Translations under genes and position numbers: made by a program | Part shown: one piece after another, positions 44,911 through 56,050 of the stretch | Position numbering within the stretch: the stretch's first letter is position 1 | Layout of the letters: every line of letters begins with the position of its first letter | Origin: Tholera decimalis | Taxonomy: Eukaryota > Arthropoda > Insecta > Lepidoptera > Noctuidae | DNA: 64,000 bases | Assembly: GCA_943138885.2 (NCBI GenBank) | Contig: OW964562.2 | Location: 20,163,839 to 20,227,838, forward strand | Reading direction: 5' to 3' | The notes under the pieces: model-generated | Told to the model about the DNA's origin: nothing | The model's input: only the letters and a program-made list of their open reading frames with translations | Databases searched by the model: none

Positions 44911-45420
44911 TGTTTAGTACCGTACGTATTTCCGAACGCATCTCTTTGACATAAGGATTTGTCATTTGATTTTGACACTTGACTTAACCTTTTTTTTCTT
45001 GTTAGCGCTAGAACCGCGTTTTTGATTGATTGATTTTCTTTTTTATTGAGTGAAATCGTGAATCCGGGTTAATCCCTTTTGTTATCGACAAGTTGGTCGC
45101 GATTCATGATTTGTTGGACTTTGGAATCCCGTGTGGATAAAACCCTGGGATAATTTTGTGTCTTGGAACAATAATGCCGAATTGAGGTTAGATTTAGCCG
45201 GCACGTTAATTGGTGAAGTAGCTGCTCGAATCTAGTGCGAATTGGTGTTACCACTACGGCCAGTAACACGCTGTGAAAACCTGCGTTTCTTTGTGACCGC
45301 CGTGCACACCACTTGACAACATTACTCACTCAAATTTACACTGACACACACACACCACGGACGTGATCTGAGAACAGGTCGGCGCCGTCGTCCCCAGCGT
45401 TGGTGAGTATAAAAATATTA
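44911..45420 (+). repeat. Presumed 3' LTR of the BEL/Pao element
   Basis: It begins TGTTTAGTACCGTACG right after the polypurine tract. The right end is uncertain, because no second LTR exists in the window to compare. By position it ends before the LINE fragment at about 45430. Confidence 0.55.
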
Positions 45421-45429
45421 TTGTAAGGC

Positions 45430-45700
45430 AACGTAAGTTAGGGCTCCGCGTAGCAGCGGACAGTTCGACAACCAGTTTCGTTGCGCTGGGATCGGGATCG
45501 AACCTGAAACCTGATACAGACATTTTGAAGCCGCTCTAGCTTGTCTAATTGGTCTTGGGTCAAGTCGAGATAGCTGGCATCAGCTAGTCCAGAACATATA
45601 TCGGGACTGTCTCCGTCATTAGGTCTTCTGTCCCGACAAAGCACTAATACGTCCGGTTTTATTGCACGGTCACGAGAATTCGAATACGCGTGCCGAATTA
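45430..45700 (-). pseudogene. LINE reverse transcriptase fragment
   Basis: The minus-strand frame 45438-45644 has ADASYLDLTQDQLDKLERLQ followed by NVCIRF, the conserved post-palm block of CR1/jockey-type LINEs. Around 100 residues remain, with frameshifts. Confidence 0.75.
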
Positions 45701-46369
45701 CTTGCCCGCGCGCTTGCGACGATTTCCGCGCTGGAGATGGGAGGTAGTCATCAAGGCATCATAAAAATTTCAACTAATTGTGTGTCCCTTCCATATCATC
45801 AATAGGTACACTAATCGCTTTTTGTGGAAACAATACTAATACCAACTTTTCATAAAATAAATGAAGAACTTAATAAACGTTTAGAAGGAATTGGGGGCGC
45901 AGCCCATATTCTGCATATGATTGTATCAAGTGCAGCTGGAATCTTAGCTGTGGATATAGAAATCATTGTCCTGATAATATTTAATCATTTTAAAAAGAAT
46001 ATACTGTCAGGACTGAGAAGTTGAAGAAATTTTGCTCTTGTGTGGATATAACTCATCAAAATTTACTGTCGAACTCAAGAACAAGATGGCTTTATCTGAT
46101 GCCCGCGGTGGAAAAGGTCCTTAAAGTTTACCTGACTCCACTAAAACTATGTTTTTAGATTTTTTGGAAAGTCCATTCAGTGAATTTTTTTTACAATTTA
46201 TACAGACCAATCTGATTCATTAAAAAAATTAGAATGGAAATGATACTATAGTGTATTGATATTATAGTGTATTGATATTATAGTAGGTTAACTTCAATAT
46301 TTATGTATTTGTAAAAGGACAGAAAGAATTACTTAAAAAGTAAATGCTTCAACAAAATAGGTCCAGGCA
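45701..46369. other. Unassigned part of SK intron 12
   Basis: The frame 45824-46024 has no recognisable motif. A short tandem repeat (TATAGTGTATTGATAT, about 2.5 units) is at 46248-46290. Confidence 0.4.
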
Positions 46370-46640
46370 TTTTTTTTTTTGGGTGGGAAATTCATGTAAT
46401 TAATTCTCCCGCTCTGGATGGAGCAGAAGGAAGTGTCAGACTTCTTCTGCTTCTACGACAAAAACCTACCCTGCTCCTTCAGTTGCGTTCGTTCGTTAAG
46501 TTCTCTTGCGTTCCGGGGCCGCGGTATCTCCATAGAACATTCCCGCAACCCCGAAAAGCTCGCGCCAACAGTGGCTAAAGATCGGCTGGCGAACCCCGAC
46601 TGCCTAGCAGTAATTTTTTTTTTTTTTAATAAAATATTCA
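46370..46640 (-). repeat. LINE 3'UTR fragment (R1-like family), reverse copy
   Basis: Reverse complement of the 33797-33990 unit: TTTGGGTGGGAAATTCATG, GGAGCAGAAGGAAGTGTCAG, TTCCGGGGCCGCGGTATCTC, AACATTCCCGCAACCCC. Confidence 0.65.
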
Positions 46641-46785
46641 TATTTACATTTTTTCTGTCATTGCGTCCCGACACGAGCCTTGGCAAATATGGCGACCCTA
46701 ATAATTATTGACCCACGCCTACTATATGGTAAAAAAAAATATCTATCTGTGAAACTCTATGGTGGATGCTTACTTATACAAATTT

Positions 46786-46883
46786 GATAAAAGCGAGAGG
46801 CGTTAAATGAAACCACATTTACTTTCTCATTTTGAGGCAACACACCAAAAATCAGATCAATAGAAATTTTTGAAGTTTTTTTT
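46786..46883. repeat. Two-copy interspersed repeat, copy 2
   Basis: GCGAGAGGCGTTAAATGAAA and CAACACACCAAAAATCAGAT repeat the segment at 2375-2500. Confidence 0.65.
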
Positions 46884-47780
46884 TTAGTTCAAACTCAAAT
46901 TCAAATTCAAAATGTTTTATTTCATATAGGCCTACACGGACAATTACAAAATGGCTGCAGTTAGGGCACGGTTCAAAATTGGTAGTTTTTCATGAAGAAG
47001 AACCGGCAAGAAACTCCACAGTTACTCTTTTCAAATCAAAATATAATTTTTACAATGTATCCATAATACTAATCAGGTTAGTCAGGTATAAGAGGACAGT
47101 ATAGACCAAATAATACAGCACAATGGTATTATAAATAAAAAATTCTAAAACAACAGTGTTCTCCTATTCACAAAAAAGCTTTATAATATAATAAAATAAA
47201 CTTGAGAAGCGACAACATTAGACTTCAATAATGAAGGATAAATTAATAATAAAAATGAAAATCAAAAAGAAAATTGTCGAATCGGATGAATTATCGTAGG
47301 GGGAAATAAAAACACACACTCACGAAAGTGGAATCGTTAATACACTAGTCGATAACGCAATTACAATAAGCCAGGGAAGCCACATGTGCAGAAGGAAGGA
47401 ATCATCGCCAAGCAGTCATGTCTTCAACGTAGTCCCGAATCTTATAATACGCTTTTTTGATAAGGACATGTTTGACGTGAGTTTTAAATTTTCCCTCGCT
47501 AAGTTCTGTAACAGAATTTGGCAACTTGTTACAAAAGCGTATGCTATTTATGAGGATTGACTTGCTTGTCTTGGCTAATCTCCATTTAGGTATAACAATT
47601 TCATCTTTGTTGCATGTATTTATTGTGTGAATATTGCTTCTAATCTTATAAAGTCCTAAGTTTTTGCGTACATATAATAAGCTTTCTATAAAGTGAAGGC
47701 AGAGTCAGTACATCGACCTCTCTAAAAACATTTCGAAGGGACTCGCAAGGACCCATTTTCTACGTTATGTCACTATGAAA
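46884..47780 (-). pseudogene. CR1-like LINE 3' end with (TTTGAA)n tail
   Basis: The left edge AACTCAAATTCAAATTCAAA is the reverse of a TTTGAATTTGAATTTGA tail. On the minus strand the ORF2 C-terminus reads LYKIRSNIHTINTC, then IVIPKWRLAKTSKSILINSI and RFCNKLPNSVTE, preceded in another frame by EVDVLTLPSLY. This is the C-terminal region of CR1/Zenon-type elements as I know them. It is degenerate, with at least one frameshift and a stop. Confidence 0.75.
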
Positions 47781-48795
47781 ACAAAGCGTCAAAGGGGTTT
47801 GAATCTTTTTGTATGGAAGCTGGCATGTTGACCCGCTGCCATTTTGAGTTTTTTCGAAATCATAGCGCACGATTTAAATGGTATATATGGGTAGAGGACA
47901 CATAAACTTACCAAAAACGTAGACTTATCACATGTCTTTGCACATCAGATTGTATCCAATTATCATTCCCAGGTTGATTGTTATTATTATTACTGTTAAT
48001 TGAATGTGAGTAAATATAAACATTTAGACTACATTACAGACTACTAGGAGTAGGAGAACACTACTACTACAATTAATTATTTATTCACTAAAGAGCATCG
48101 CAATGAAACGCAGTCGACTTATCGCTGTCGCAAATCACGTGACATGCGACTTTCAAAGAGCGCGGGCGCATCGGAGATTCCGTAGTGCTACAGAATCCGT
48201 CACAGACAAGAAGCACGTCCGGTGATACACTGACCAAGTGACTGCGACCTAGATAGAGAATATGACTACCTCTCCCGTACACCCGCGCGGCTTCCCCCGT
48301 GCGCCTCGTCCGTTCGCGGAACGACATCGGTTTGTGATGACACGTTTTATGACTCTTACGGCCCTAGCATACGGTATAATTTGCATTGATTTATATCAGA
48401 CAATAAGGTTTAGAAAAAAAAGGCGTAGGTTTTTGCTGTAGCGAGCTGGCAACGTGTGAAATTATACCAGTGCGCCTGGGTGTTGTTAACCTGTCGCTCT
48501 CCTATTAACAGTACATCACGTAGAAAATGCTTTAAATGAAAAATAATGTACTGTAGCTAAACTAATGGATATATTCGATTGATTTTTTGTGTGCGGGTTG
48601 GGAATATAATAACTTATACGAAGTTTTATTTAAGGTCATATAGTCCTCTCCACGCTGTATACATCCACGTATCTAGAGTCTAGTGTTAGTATTTGAGATG
48701 ATATCTTCGTAACTGCATTTTTAGTCCAAATATTTTAGGACACTGTTTTAATTTTACTTATTGTATAAAACCCTAGAGTTATGGGATATAATTGC
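47781..48795. other. Unassigned part of SK intron 12
   Basis: A GC-richer stretch at 48095-48320 (open on the minus strand, 48088-48327) looks like an interspersed repeat rather than a gene, but I cannot name it. Confidence 0.4.
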
Positions 48796-49207
48796 ATCAA
48801 TACTAATATTATAAAGTGGTAAAACTAGTTTGGATGTTTTTATTTAGGGGTAATCTCCGGAAGCAATGAACCAATTCTAATAAAAAAAAAACATGGGTAA
48901 AAGTGAGTATATACTCTCAATACAGCTCGCAAAACATAAACCGAAATATTCAAGTACCGTTTAATCACATGTTTTTCTTTTCTTCATAAAATTGCAAATC
49001 AAAACGAACAGTGTACCATGTGAAGATTTATATTTTTTTAATTTGTACCTAGTATCTTATTGACACATGAAGTAAATTTGTTTACTTAAACTATTTTCTA
49101 CATCTTTATCTTACGTTGGGTGATGAACGCATTAAAGTGAGGTGAATTATATTTTGTGAGTAGGCTATCCGAAATCCGCGCAAACGAAGTCGTGGTCGAA
49201 GTGCTAG
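48796..49207 (+). mobile_element. Helitron-like element containing a segment duplicated downstream
   Basis: It starts TCAATACTAATATTATAAAG after an A and ends AGTGCTAG with T next. The GCGCAAACGAAGTCGTGG near the end resembles the usual subterminal block. Its 48916-49141 part recurs at 49729-49935. Confidence 0.6.
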
Positions 49208-49341
49208 TATTGAAACTAACCCTAGAATTATGGGAGATAAAAAAACTCATTGTATTTTTTATTTTTAATGTTTATATTTAATTTTTTTTAAGTAAACTTA
49301 TACATCTGGCCTATTGCTCATGACATTTATGTAATTTCCAG

Positions 49342-49495
49342 GACGCTAGCCACAGCGTCGCACCCGTGGCCGGCGAGCCCGGTGGCGGCGGCGCGCGCGC
49401 ACTCGGCCCCCGAGAGTGGCGCGCCGCAGTCGCCGGCGCCCGCGCAGCCTGCCAGCCCCGCCCCCCCCGCGTGTCGCCCGCCTCTACCCAGCTGA
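49342..49495 (+). CDS. SK: SK channel exon 13, last coding exon (Ala/Pro-rich C-tail)
   Basis: The acceptor is TATGTAATTTCCAG. The first G completes Arg515 in phase with exon 12. Then TLATASHPWPASPVAAARAH and a tail of Ala, Pro and Ser ending PPLPS with a TGA stop at 49493-49495. It is strongly GC-rich inside AT-rich DNA. The supporting evidence is splice phase and position, as the tail itself is low-complexity and evolves fast. The two other forward frames are also open, so the frame is the least certain of all SK exons. Confidence 0.75.
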
Positions 49496-52400
49496 GTACC
49501 GCCCTCCAACTCCGAACTCCTGTGCTGAACTCGACGAAACTCGGCGCCCGTCCTCTGACCCCCCCTTCACGACTACGCCCCAAAGAGATTGCCCGAGAAG
49601 TTGTTTTACTACGGAAGACAGAGATTTGAAGATACCAGTTCAATGAACGCTTTGCACGAAAAATATTGATTTATTCAGAACAAGCCACGATATGCAAATT
49701 GCAAATTTGCTATTGTTTCTTGCCAAAATCTCAATACAGCACGCAAAACATAAACTGAAATATTCAAGTAACGTTTAATCTCATGTTTTTCTTTTCTTCA
49801 TAAAATTGCAAATCAAATGAACAGTATCATGTAAAGATTTGTATTTTGATATCGACACACGAAGTAAATTTGTTTATTGAAACTATTTTCGACATCTTTA
49901 TCTTGCGTTGGGTGACGAACGGATTAAAGTGAAACGGTTTTCTCGGCAAGCCGAAGGACCACGCCGCGGTGCGAGACAAGGTCAGCCGTAGTTTTCTTCG
50001 CTGTTCCCCAAAGTTTCGGATGTGCCAGACTGTTTGTTAGTGATATTGTTTAGATAGTGAAAAGAAATGAGGCGGTACGGACTTGCTGTTGTGATTATAC
50101 AAATGCTTTATCGATAGACGCTTTAGCTAATTACGTTAGACGATATTTTGAATACATTATCAGCATTAGTATAGGTAGTTATTACCTACACGTCTGTTCA
50201 CGTTTATCTGATGTTCGAGGAACCAATAACACTGTTTTATAAGCTGAGTGTGTTTTTACTAAGGTTTTTGTGAACGCCACCGATATTATGTCATTGAGAA
50301 GTCTTTGGAAATGAATTCAAGATTAGTCACTTTCATAGATTTCTTAATGGACAGACATTAGCGGTAATCAAAATAAATATAGTGACTAAAGAAAAAATAG
50401 AAAACACATAGATTTGCATTTATATAATGCATTCAATAAGTAAACTGACTGTATAGGCATTTGCTGTAAAGTACACATAGTGGTCACTATAGATTGGTTT
50501 CGGTTCTTTGTGTAAGTAATTACCGTTATATGAACAGTAACATGATTTGAATAATTATATCACAATGCCAGATTTAGCTATGAAATAATAACTATACATA
50601 ACTCCATCTACTATAGAATTGTAAATGTCGGCTTCGATAGTATTCGAATAGTAATTGGAATATATTTTATACAAACTGTGACTACGATAATCTGACCACT
50701 CTATGAGTAATATATTTTAAATAAATAAAGACTCTATAAAACAAAGTTTTATTGAGATTTAACACTAAAGTGAACTATGTTTTAAAGAGACAACGAAACA
50801 AAATTGAATAATAAATATTGAGGTCAGATTTTGGCTGCGTGTAACGTGGTTTAGCATAAGCTTTGTGTGATTCCGTTTCATTTGTTGAAGTACTATCGAA
50901 GTGAGATAATTGCACATATTCTAAAAGAACCTGTATACACACTTTTAGGTATATGATTAGGTAAATTGAATTGTTACTACCTGCCTATTGACATGTAGAT
51001 TGTAAACAATTTTTTCTAAGAATTAGATATAAGTGAAGCTTTGTATAAGACATAAGATTGATGGCTGTCTACATAGTGCCTAAAACACTACGAAATTTCG
51101 ATAATTCAGTTTTATTATCTTAATAACTTATGAATGTAAATAAATAATCTAAAATTTGAGAGCATAATATTTAGGAAATATCTAAATTTTGTAGCTGTAC
51201 GAGTTGTATGATGGGATCAATTTGTTTGTACATTTTAGTTTTAAAACGTTCCCTTCCTAATTAAATTGTTTCATAATTTTCTTGAAAGTCTATAAAAAAT
51301 AACGGAATTTGCATTGAACATATTTTATCAAAACCTATATAATTATGGACTTTGCTCAAACAAATCTGCACTGATAATCACGAGTCAAACATTCATATTA
51401 AAATAAAATAGCGGGTGTTTTGGCACGCATGTTAAACGAACATAGAATAGACTAATAATGTGGTGAAATAGAAATAGACTTAACCAATAGACTTAAAGGC
51501 CTGTTTACCTTAGCCGAGATTGAATGGGCGTATGGATCAGAATGAGATTAGACCCTTATCAATACTAAAACCTCAACAATATTTTATAAAGCACTATGAA
51601 ACTCCCTCGCCTTTACAATAAAAGAAACCATTCAACGAAAATGTAGAATTTTCATTTGTATAAAACTTTTGCAAATCAAATACCTACAGGAAAAGTGATG
51701 GGTACCGAAAAAATATAATTTATTATCTAAATTATTATTTTCGAATGCTGTAATGACTGAAATATCAACTAATGAGAATTAATACATTGTAATAAGTGAT
51801 TTTTTACAGAAATAGGTATGCACTGTACAGAAATACTTAGTATTTTCACCAGTATTCTTTATGTGTTTATTTGGTTTTATGTGTAATTCACTAGGATGAA
51901 AATTGCATGCCTTTGAAAAGTAATCCAATTTTCTTAACCTCATGTTCCATGAAAAGAAGCTCAGCTCTTTATATTCTAATAGCTAACAAAAATGTCACAT
52001 AAGAGCTCTACTCATTTCATTTTCGGTACTTATTGTTAATTAATTTAATTGATGAAGTTTATAAAGAAATAAATATTGTTACCCAAAAATGCACATTTAC
52101 CCAAGGATTAGCTGACAATGGAGTGAATTACATTCAGAGCCATTACATTATTCTCAGTTATATTATAATAGCTGTAATAATTAGGTAGGGTAATAATTAA
52201 TAATCCTATAGTTAATTGTTCATAATATTATACAAAAAAACACCAACTAGTATATTTAGATATACAACAGATTTAGTGTAGAAATTAAAATATTTCCTGC
52301 ATTATATTTATTATTAAATAATATCTTACCCATCTTATTAAAACTTTTCCTAAAAATTTTCAAAAACAGTGTTTATATAATACTTTCTATATTCCCTAGT

Positions 52401-53320
52401 ATTTGTAACTACCTCGACATTTTTACACGTCATTATTACCTACAGTTTAACTATTAACTGCCAGTTTAAGTGTTTTCCTTTAAAAAAATCCTATTTTACT
52501 TCTGTCTTTCCCACCATTAATTTTAAACATATTATTTAATTCATCTTTTTTTTCTATATCCTTGAGTCTATTTCCAAAGCGCACAATATTAAAAATATTA
52601 AAAGTGGCATTTTAGTAAAACTAGGTATTTACATTATCGGTCTTTACCTAACAGTAGCCTAATGAATTGTCCCCATTATGAAGAATTTTAAAGAGTCTAG
52701 TCACTAAAATTAATTGCTTTATAGTCTGTTTTGTCTAGGGCAGTTGTTCACAAAAGTGTTTGTAATCGTACTATTTATATTTTATCAATTGAACTCTTCT
52801 ATTTCTACCGACTACTATATAATTTATACCTTTCAAAAATATTAAAAAATATAATGATTTCTATCGAACACTTTTGCGAGTGAGTCCCAATTTTAGCTAA
52901 ATTTCAAAGTATAAAAACTATTTATTTATAAATAAGAATTGACCAAAATGTTGTTTAAGAAACGTAGAATTTGTAAATAATAAGCAAAAATCAGTAAGAC
53001 ATTATGTATAAAATAATAATGTAAATACCAGTTGTATTTGCGAATTTTAATGTAAATAAAGTAAAAATAATAAAATATGGTTCCAGTAAAATTATTTTTA
53101 AATAATACGTTCAATTGTATAATGAAATTTTAAGTTGTATGCCAACGGAATGTTCTATGCGGTGCGTAAACAAAAGAAATGAAACTTTTGTGATCATTGT
53201 TGATGAAATGAAAGTGTAACTTCGATTATATGAGCTGTAGTATTTTTTAAATTGATTTTTATTTACACCCTTTGCCTGAAGTTGAAAATAAACTTGAAAA
53301 AGTAATCTGGTGTCCAAATT
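49496..53320 (+). other. SK: Probable SK 3'UTR
   Basis: About 3.8 kb follows the stop. It is AT-rich, non-coding and, past 49940, free of any repeat family that I can see, unlike the rest of the window. Candidate AATAAA signals lie at 50720-50729 and at 53287-53292. The latter is followed by the GT-rich TCTGGTGTCC and would make a good distal end. Long 3'UTRs are common for neuronal channel genes. This is inference only. Confidence 0.45.
49729..49935 (+). repeat. Direct duplicate of 48916-49141
   Basis: TCTCAATACAGCACGCAAAA, CATGTTTTTCTTTTCTTCAT, AAAATTGCAAATCAAA and GTTGGGTGACGAACGGATTA match the upstream copy with roughly 10-15 percent differences. The pair brackets the last coding exon. 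Confidence 0.85.
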
Positions 53321-53693
53321 TATTTTCCTTGTAATTTTTCACTCCTTATATAGCCTGTTTTTTAAGCTCGGAGACAGAATTGACACAATGCAAATGTCAA
53401 GATTAGAAATAATGTTGCCCGCTCTTTTGTGCAGTGTTATACCTACGATACCGGTTTGTTGAATCGTAACTTTTTACCCAACTGCGACGCAAAGAAGGGT
53501 AATGTGTTTCACAGTCTATGTATGCATGTATATTTGTACATATGTTGCGTTGTACAGGCCAAACGCGTGGGCCAATTCGAATAATTCTCACGTTAATCAA
53601 TTCGTCATAACCATCTGAGTGTCACTAGAGATATGACAGATTATAAAAAATCGGCAAACTATATCAAGTGGGATGAGACTTATTCAACGAGAA
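53321..53693. other. Unassigned intergenic DNA
   Basis: No supported feature. Confidence 0.4.
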
Positions 53694-53875
53694 TAAGGCT
53701 GGAAACAGTGCTCGACCGACGGTCAGCGCTGACCGTCAGTCGGCGTAGCTATATCTATGCAAGCCTATGAATGCGCACTCAGCTACGCTGACGATTTTCA
53801 CGACCGACGGTCAGCGCTGACGGTCAAAATGTACGGTCAGCGCTGACCGTCGTTCGAGCACTGTTTCCAGCCTTA
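53694..53875. mobile_element. Palindrome-rich MITE (182 bp)
   Basis: It begins TAAGGCTGGAAACAGTGCTC and ends GAGCACTGTTTCCAGCCTTA, exact inverted ends. The 16-bp palindrome CGGTCAGCGCTGACCG is present near both ends. A third version, with one changed base at its end, lies between them near 53806. Non-coding. The outer TAA/TTA may be the target duplication. Confidence 0.85.
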
Positions 53876-53912
53876 GTCTTTTTTATGTAGAGAACTACTA
53901 GTGTGAGTATAA

Positions 53913-54061
53913 TTCACATTACTAGCAATTTCGTTGACTTCTCCAACTAAGCTAAATAATAAATATACTTGTGTCTGGAGCATGTCTGAAGTGGGTTCAC
54001 GACAATAGTGATAGTGTAATGGGAGGGGCTCGATCCCGCGACCTCTCGATCACAAGTCATC
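53913..54061 (-). repeat. tRNA-derived SINE, copy 3
   Basis: AATTCACATTACTAGCAATT at the left. At the right, GGCTCGATCCCGCGACCTCT then CGATCACAAG, which reversed gives a GAGAGGTCGCGGGATCGAGC tRNA-like head with a B-box-like core. Confidence 0.72.
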
Positions 54062-54872
54062 TTAAGGATTTTTTCTCTATTTTTCATTTAAAGCAATCGC
54101 TTAGGATATATAAGTTTTAAAACGGATCAGTGCCATATTCAGGGTGCGGCTTTTTTGCATTAATAAAATTGTAGGGAACAGTGTCTCATTGGCCCAGCCT
54201 AACACCGACATTACCTACAAGGGATGATCTTAGCTATGAATGATGTATTTAGCTTCTAATTTATTAATAAAAGGTCTATCTATATTGTATGTATTTATTT
54301 AAACTTTATGTACAATAGTGTTACATGGGCGGACTTAATGCAACAAGGCATTCTCTACCAGTCAACCTTTGGGTTAAAAAAAACATTGTGGGAAGTAGTT
54401 GTACGAAAAAATTGTATTGAGCAGAAGATGGCACTAGAAGGCTCTATTTGTACAGTTGATCCGAATAAACTTCTGAATACGCAAGAATTAAATAATCTGT
54501 GAAATCTTTATGATATTTAAACTAAAACGCTACAAATAAAAAGGTAATAAAAATAAACTAAAGATCCCGACTGCTCAACTGAAAGGAAAGAAACAAGCAC
54601 ATTTTTATTTTAAAAAAGACAATACCCATCCCAATTTTATAAACATATATTATGTTCGATTGGGTCCCGCCTGCTTGTACACAATAAATACTGAGTTATT
54701 GTGTGTTTTTATTTGTTATCTGGACCATAATTATAGTCGATAACATTACTGATAGGTTTATCATAGACATAGGTGGCGATTTTGATGATTCAGAATATTC
54801 CTAAGATATGGAGTCATTATATCTGAATCTGATAAACGAATACCTGTAATTAATTATGTTATCAAAGATATA
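54062..54872. other. Unassigned intergenic DNA
   Basis: The frame 54308-54502 has no motif I recognise. Confidence 0.4.
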
Positions 54873-55164
54873 CAGTATGTTAACTAACAGAGGGCGTTCC
54901 CGTTAAAATAAATAAATAAATAGTGTAAGCACATCAATTAGATCGCCGTACACGCGACCCGTCATTCATAAATAAATTGCGACGTTGCCGTCCTTCAAGT
55001 ACGCGTATGTACAGAGTGTTTCTTTTAGGTATCATTTTTAACAGTTTTAGTGTATAGTTTAATACTAAAAAAAATTTTTTTTCGAATGGTAATATTTTTT
55101 TAACATGTATGGATGCTATACTATTGCGGGTTAACGGGAACGCCCTCTGTTAGTTAACATACTG
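54873..55164. mobile_element. TA-flanked MITE, copy B (292 bp)
   Basis: It starts CAGTATGTTAACTAACAGAG and GGCGTTCCCGTTAA and ends with the exact reverse complement, flanked by TA (54871-54872, 55165-55166). The inverted repeats are about 34 bp. Its first ten bases match copy A at 34264, but the rest differs. Confidence 0.85.
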
Positions 55165-56050
55165 TATATGTCTTACATAATAATTTTGTATTTCTACGTT
55201 TTAAATTAGCACCTACACATTATTTCAGGATAACATATTATATGAAACCGATACTTGATTTGATTAACGTTAAGTTTCGATAGTGGCAAGTCACTATTTA
55301 AGAATTGCAAAAAACTGGCAACCTTCATAATGTCAACTTTGTCTCTGATATTAAAAAACAGACTGTAGTCTCTTGACTGTTAAGTAACCCTATTTAAAGT
55401 TATCTGTGAAGTAACCCTGACTTATTTAAAGTTATCTGTGAAGTAACCTACCATATTCAAAGCCTGTAAGTCACTATGGATTAGAAGGGTTATGTAGGTA
55501 TGTTTCGGGCGTTGGTATAGTACGAACTATAGTTTGTCTGAGTTCACATTTTAGAAACAACATTATTTAAATACACACTAAACAGAAAAGAAGAAAAATA
55601 AAATGGTGCTGACTATTTCACAATAGTTTGTTTCCAACCTCTTTCCAACAGATTTGTGACAGGAGAGGTGGATAAATCAAAGAGAATGTAATACACTATG
55701 TTTTAGGATAAATGACTATAACATAGATATCTCTTAAGAAATTTTAAAAAGGTTTCATATCGAGGCCTTTTGTATAGCTATCCAGTCCTCCCGTCTAATC
55801 TCCGAAGAAACTAACCTTATAATATTTCATAAACATACTGATAGAATCTTGTTTCTTATAGTATATCCCTTTACACCCGACGGTACACGATAGTGCGGGT
55901 AACTTTAAAAAAATCTCAAGACCGTGCGGATTCATTTTTGCGAAAGCAACCGACGACGGTCGATCGTAACTCGTGAGAGATGTATTCTCGAGGTTGTTAT
56001 AAAACATAGTGTATTACATTCTCTTTGGTTAGCACCCAGCGTGGAACTCA
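55165..56050. other. Unassigned intergenic DNA
   Basis: A 29-32 bp direct duplication (TTATCTGTGAAGTAACC motif) lies at 55391-55449. Otherwise nothing is recognised. Confidence 0.4.

Larger units (their letters stand above)
38364..49341 (+). other. SK: SK intron 12 (11 kb)
   Basis: It holds the BEL/Pao copy and many smaller repeats. The phase (2 + 1) links it to the exon at 49342 through AG|G (Arg515). Confidence 0.7.

Noticed and set aside
45824..46024. 66-codon frame with a hydrophobic stretch
   Set aside because: No family recognised and embedded in intron debris. The hydrophobic segment can arise from AT-rich codons.
49311..49643. Minus-strand and other-frame ORFs across the last SK exon
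   Set aside because: Shadows of a GC-rich coding exon; no splice or homology support.
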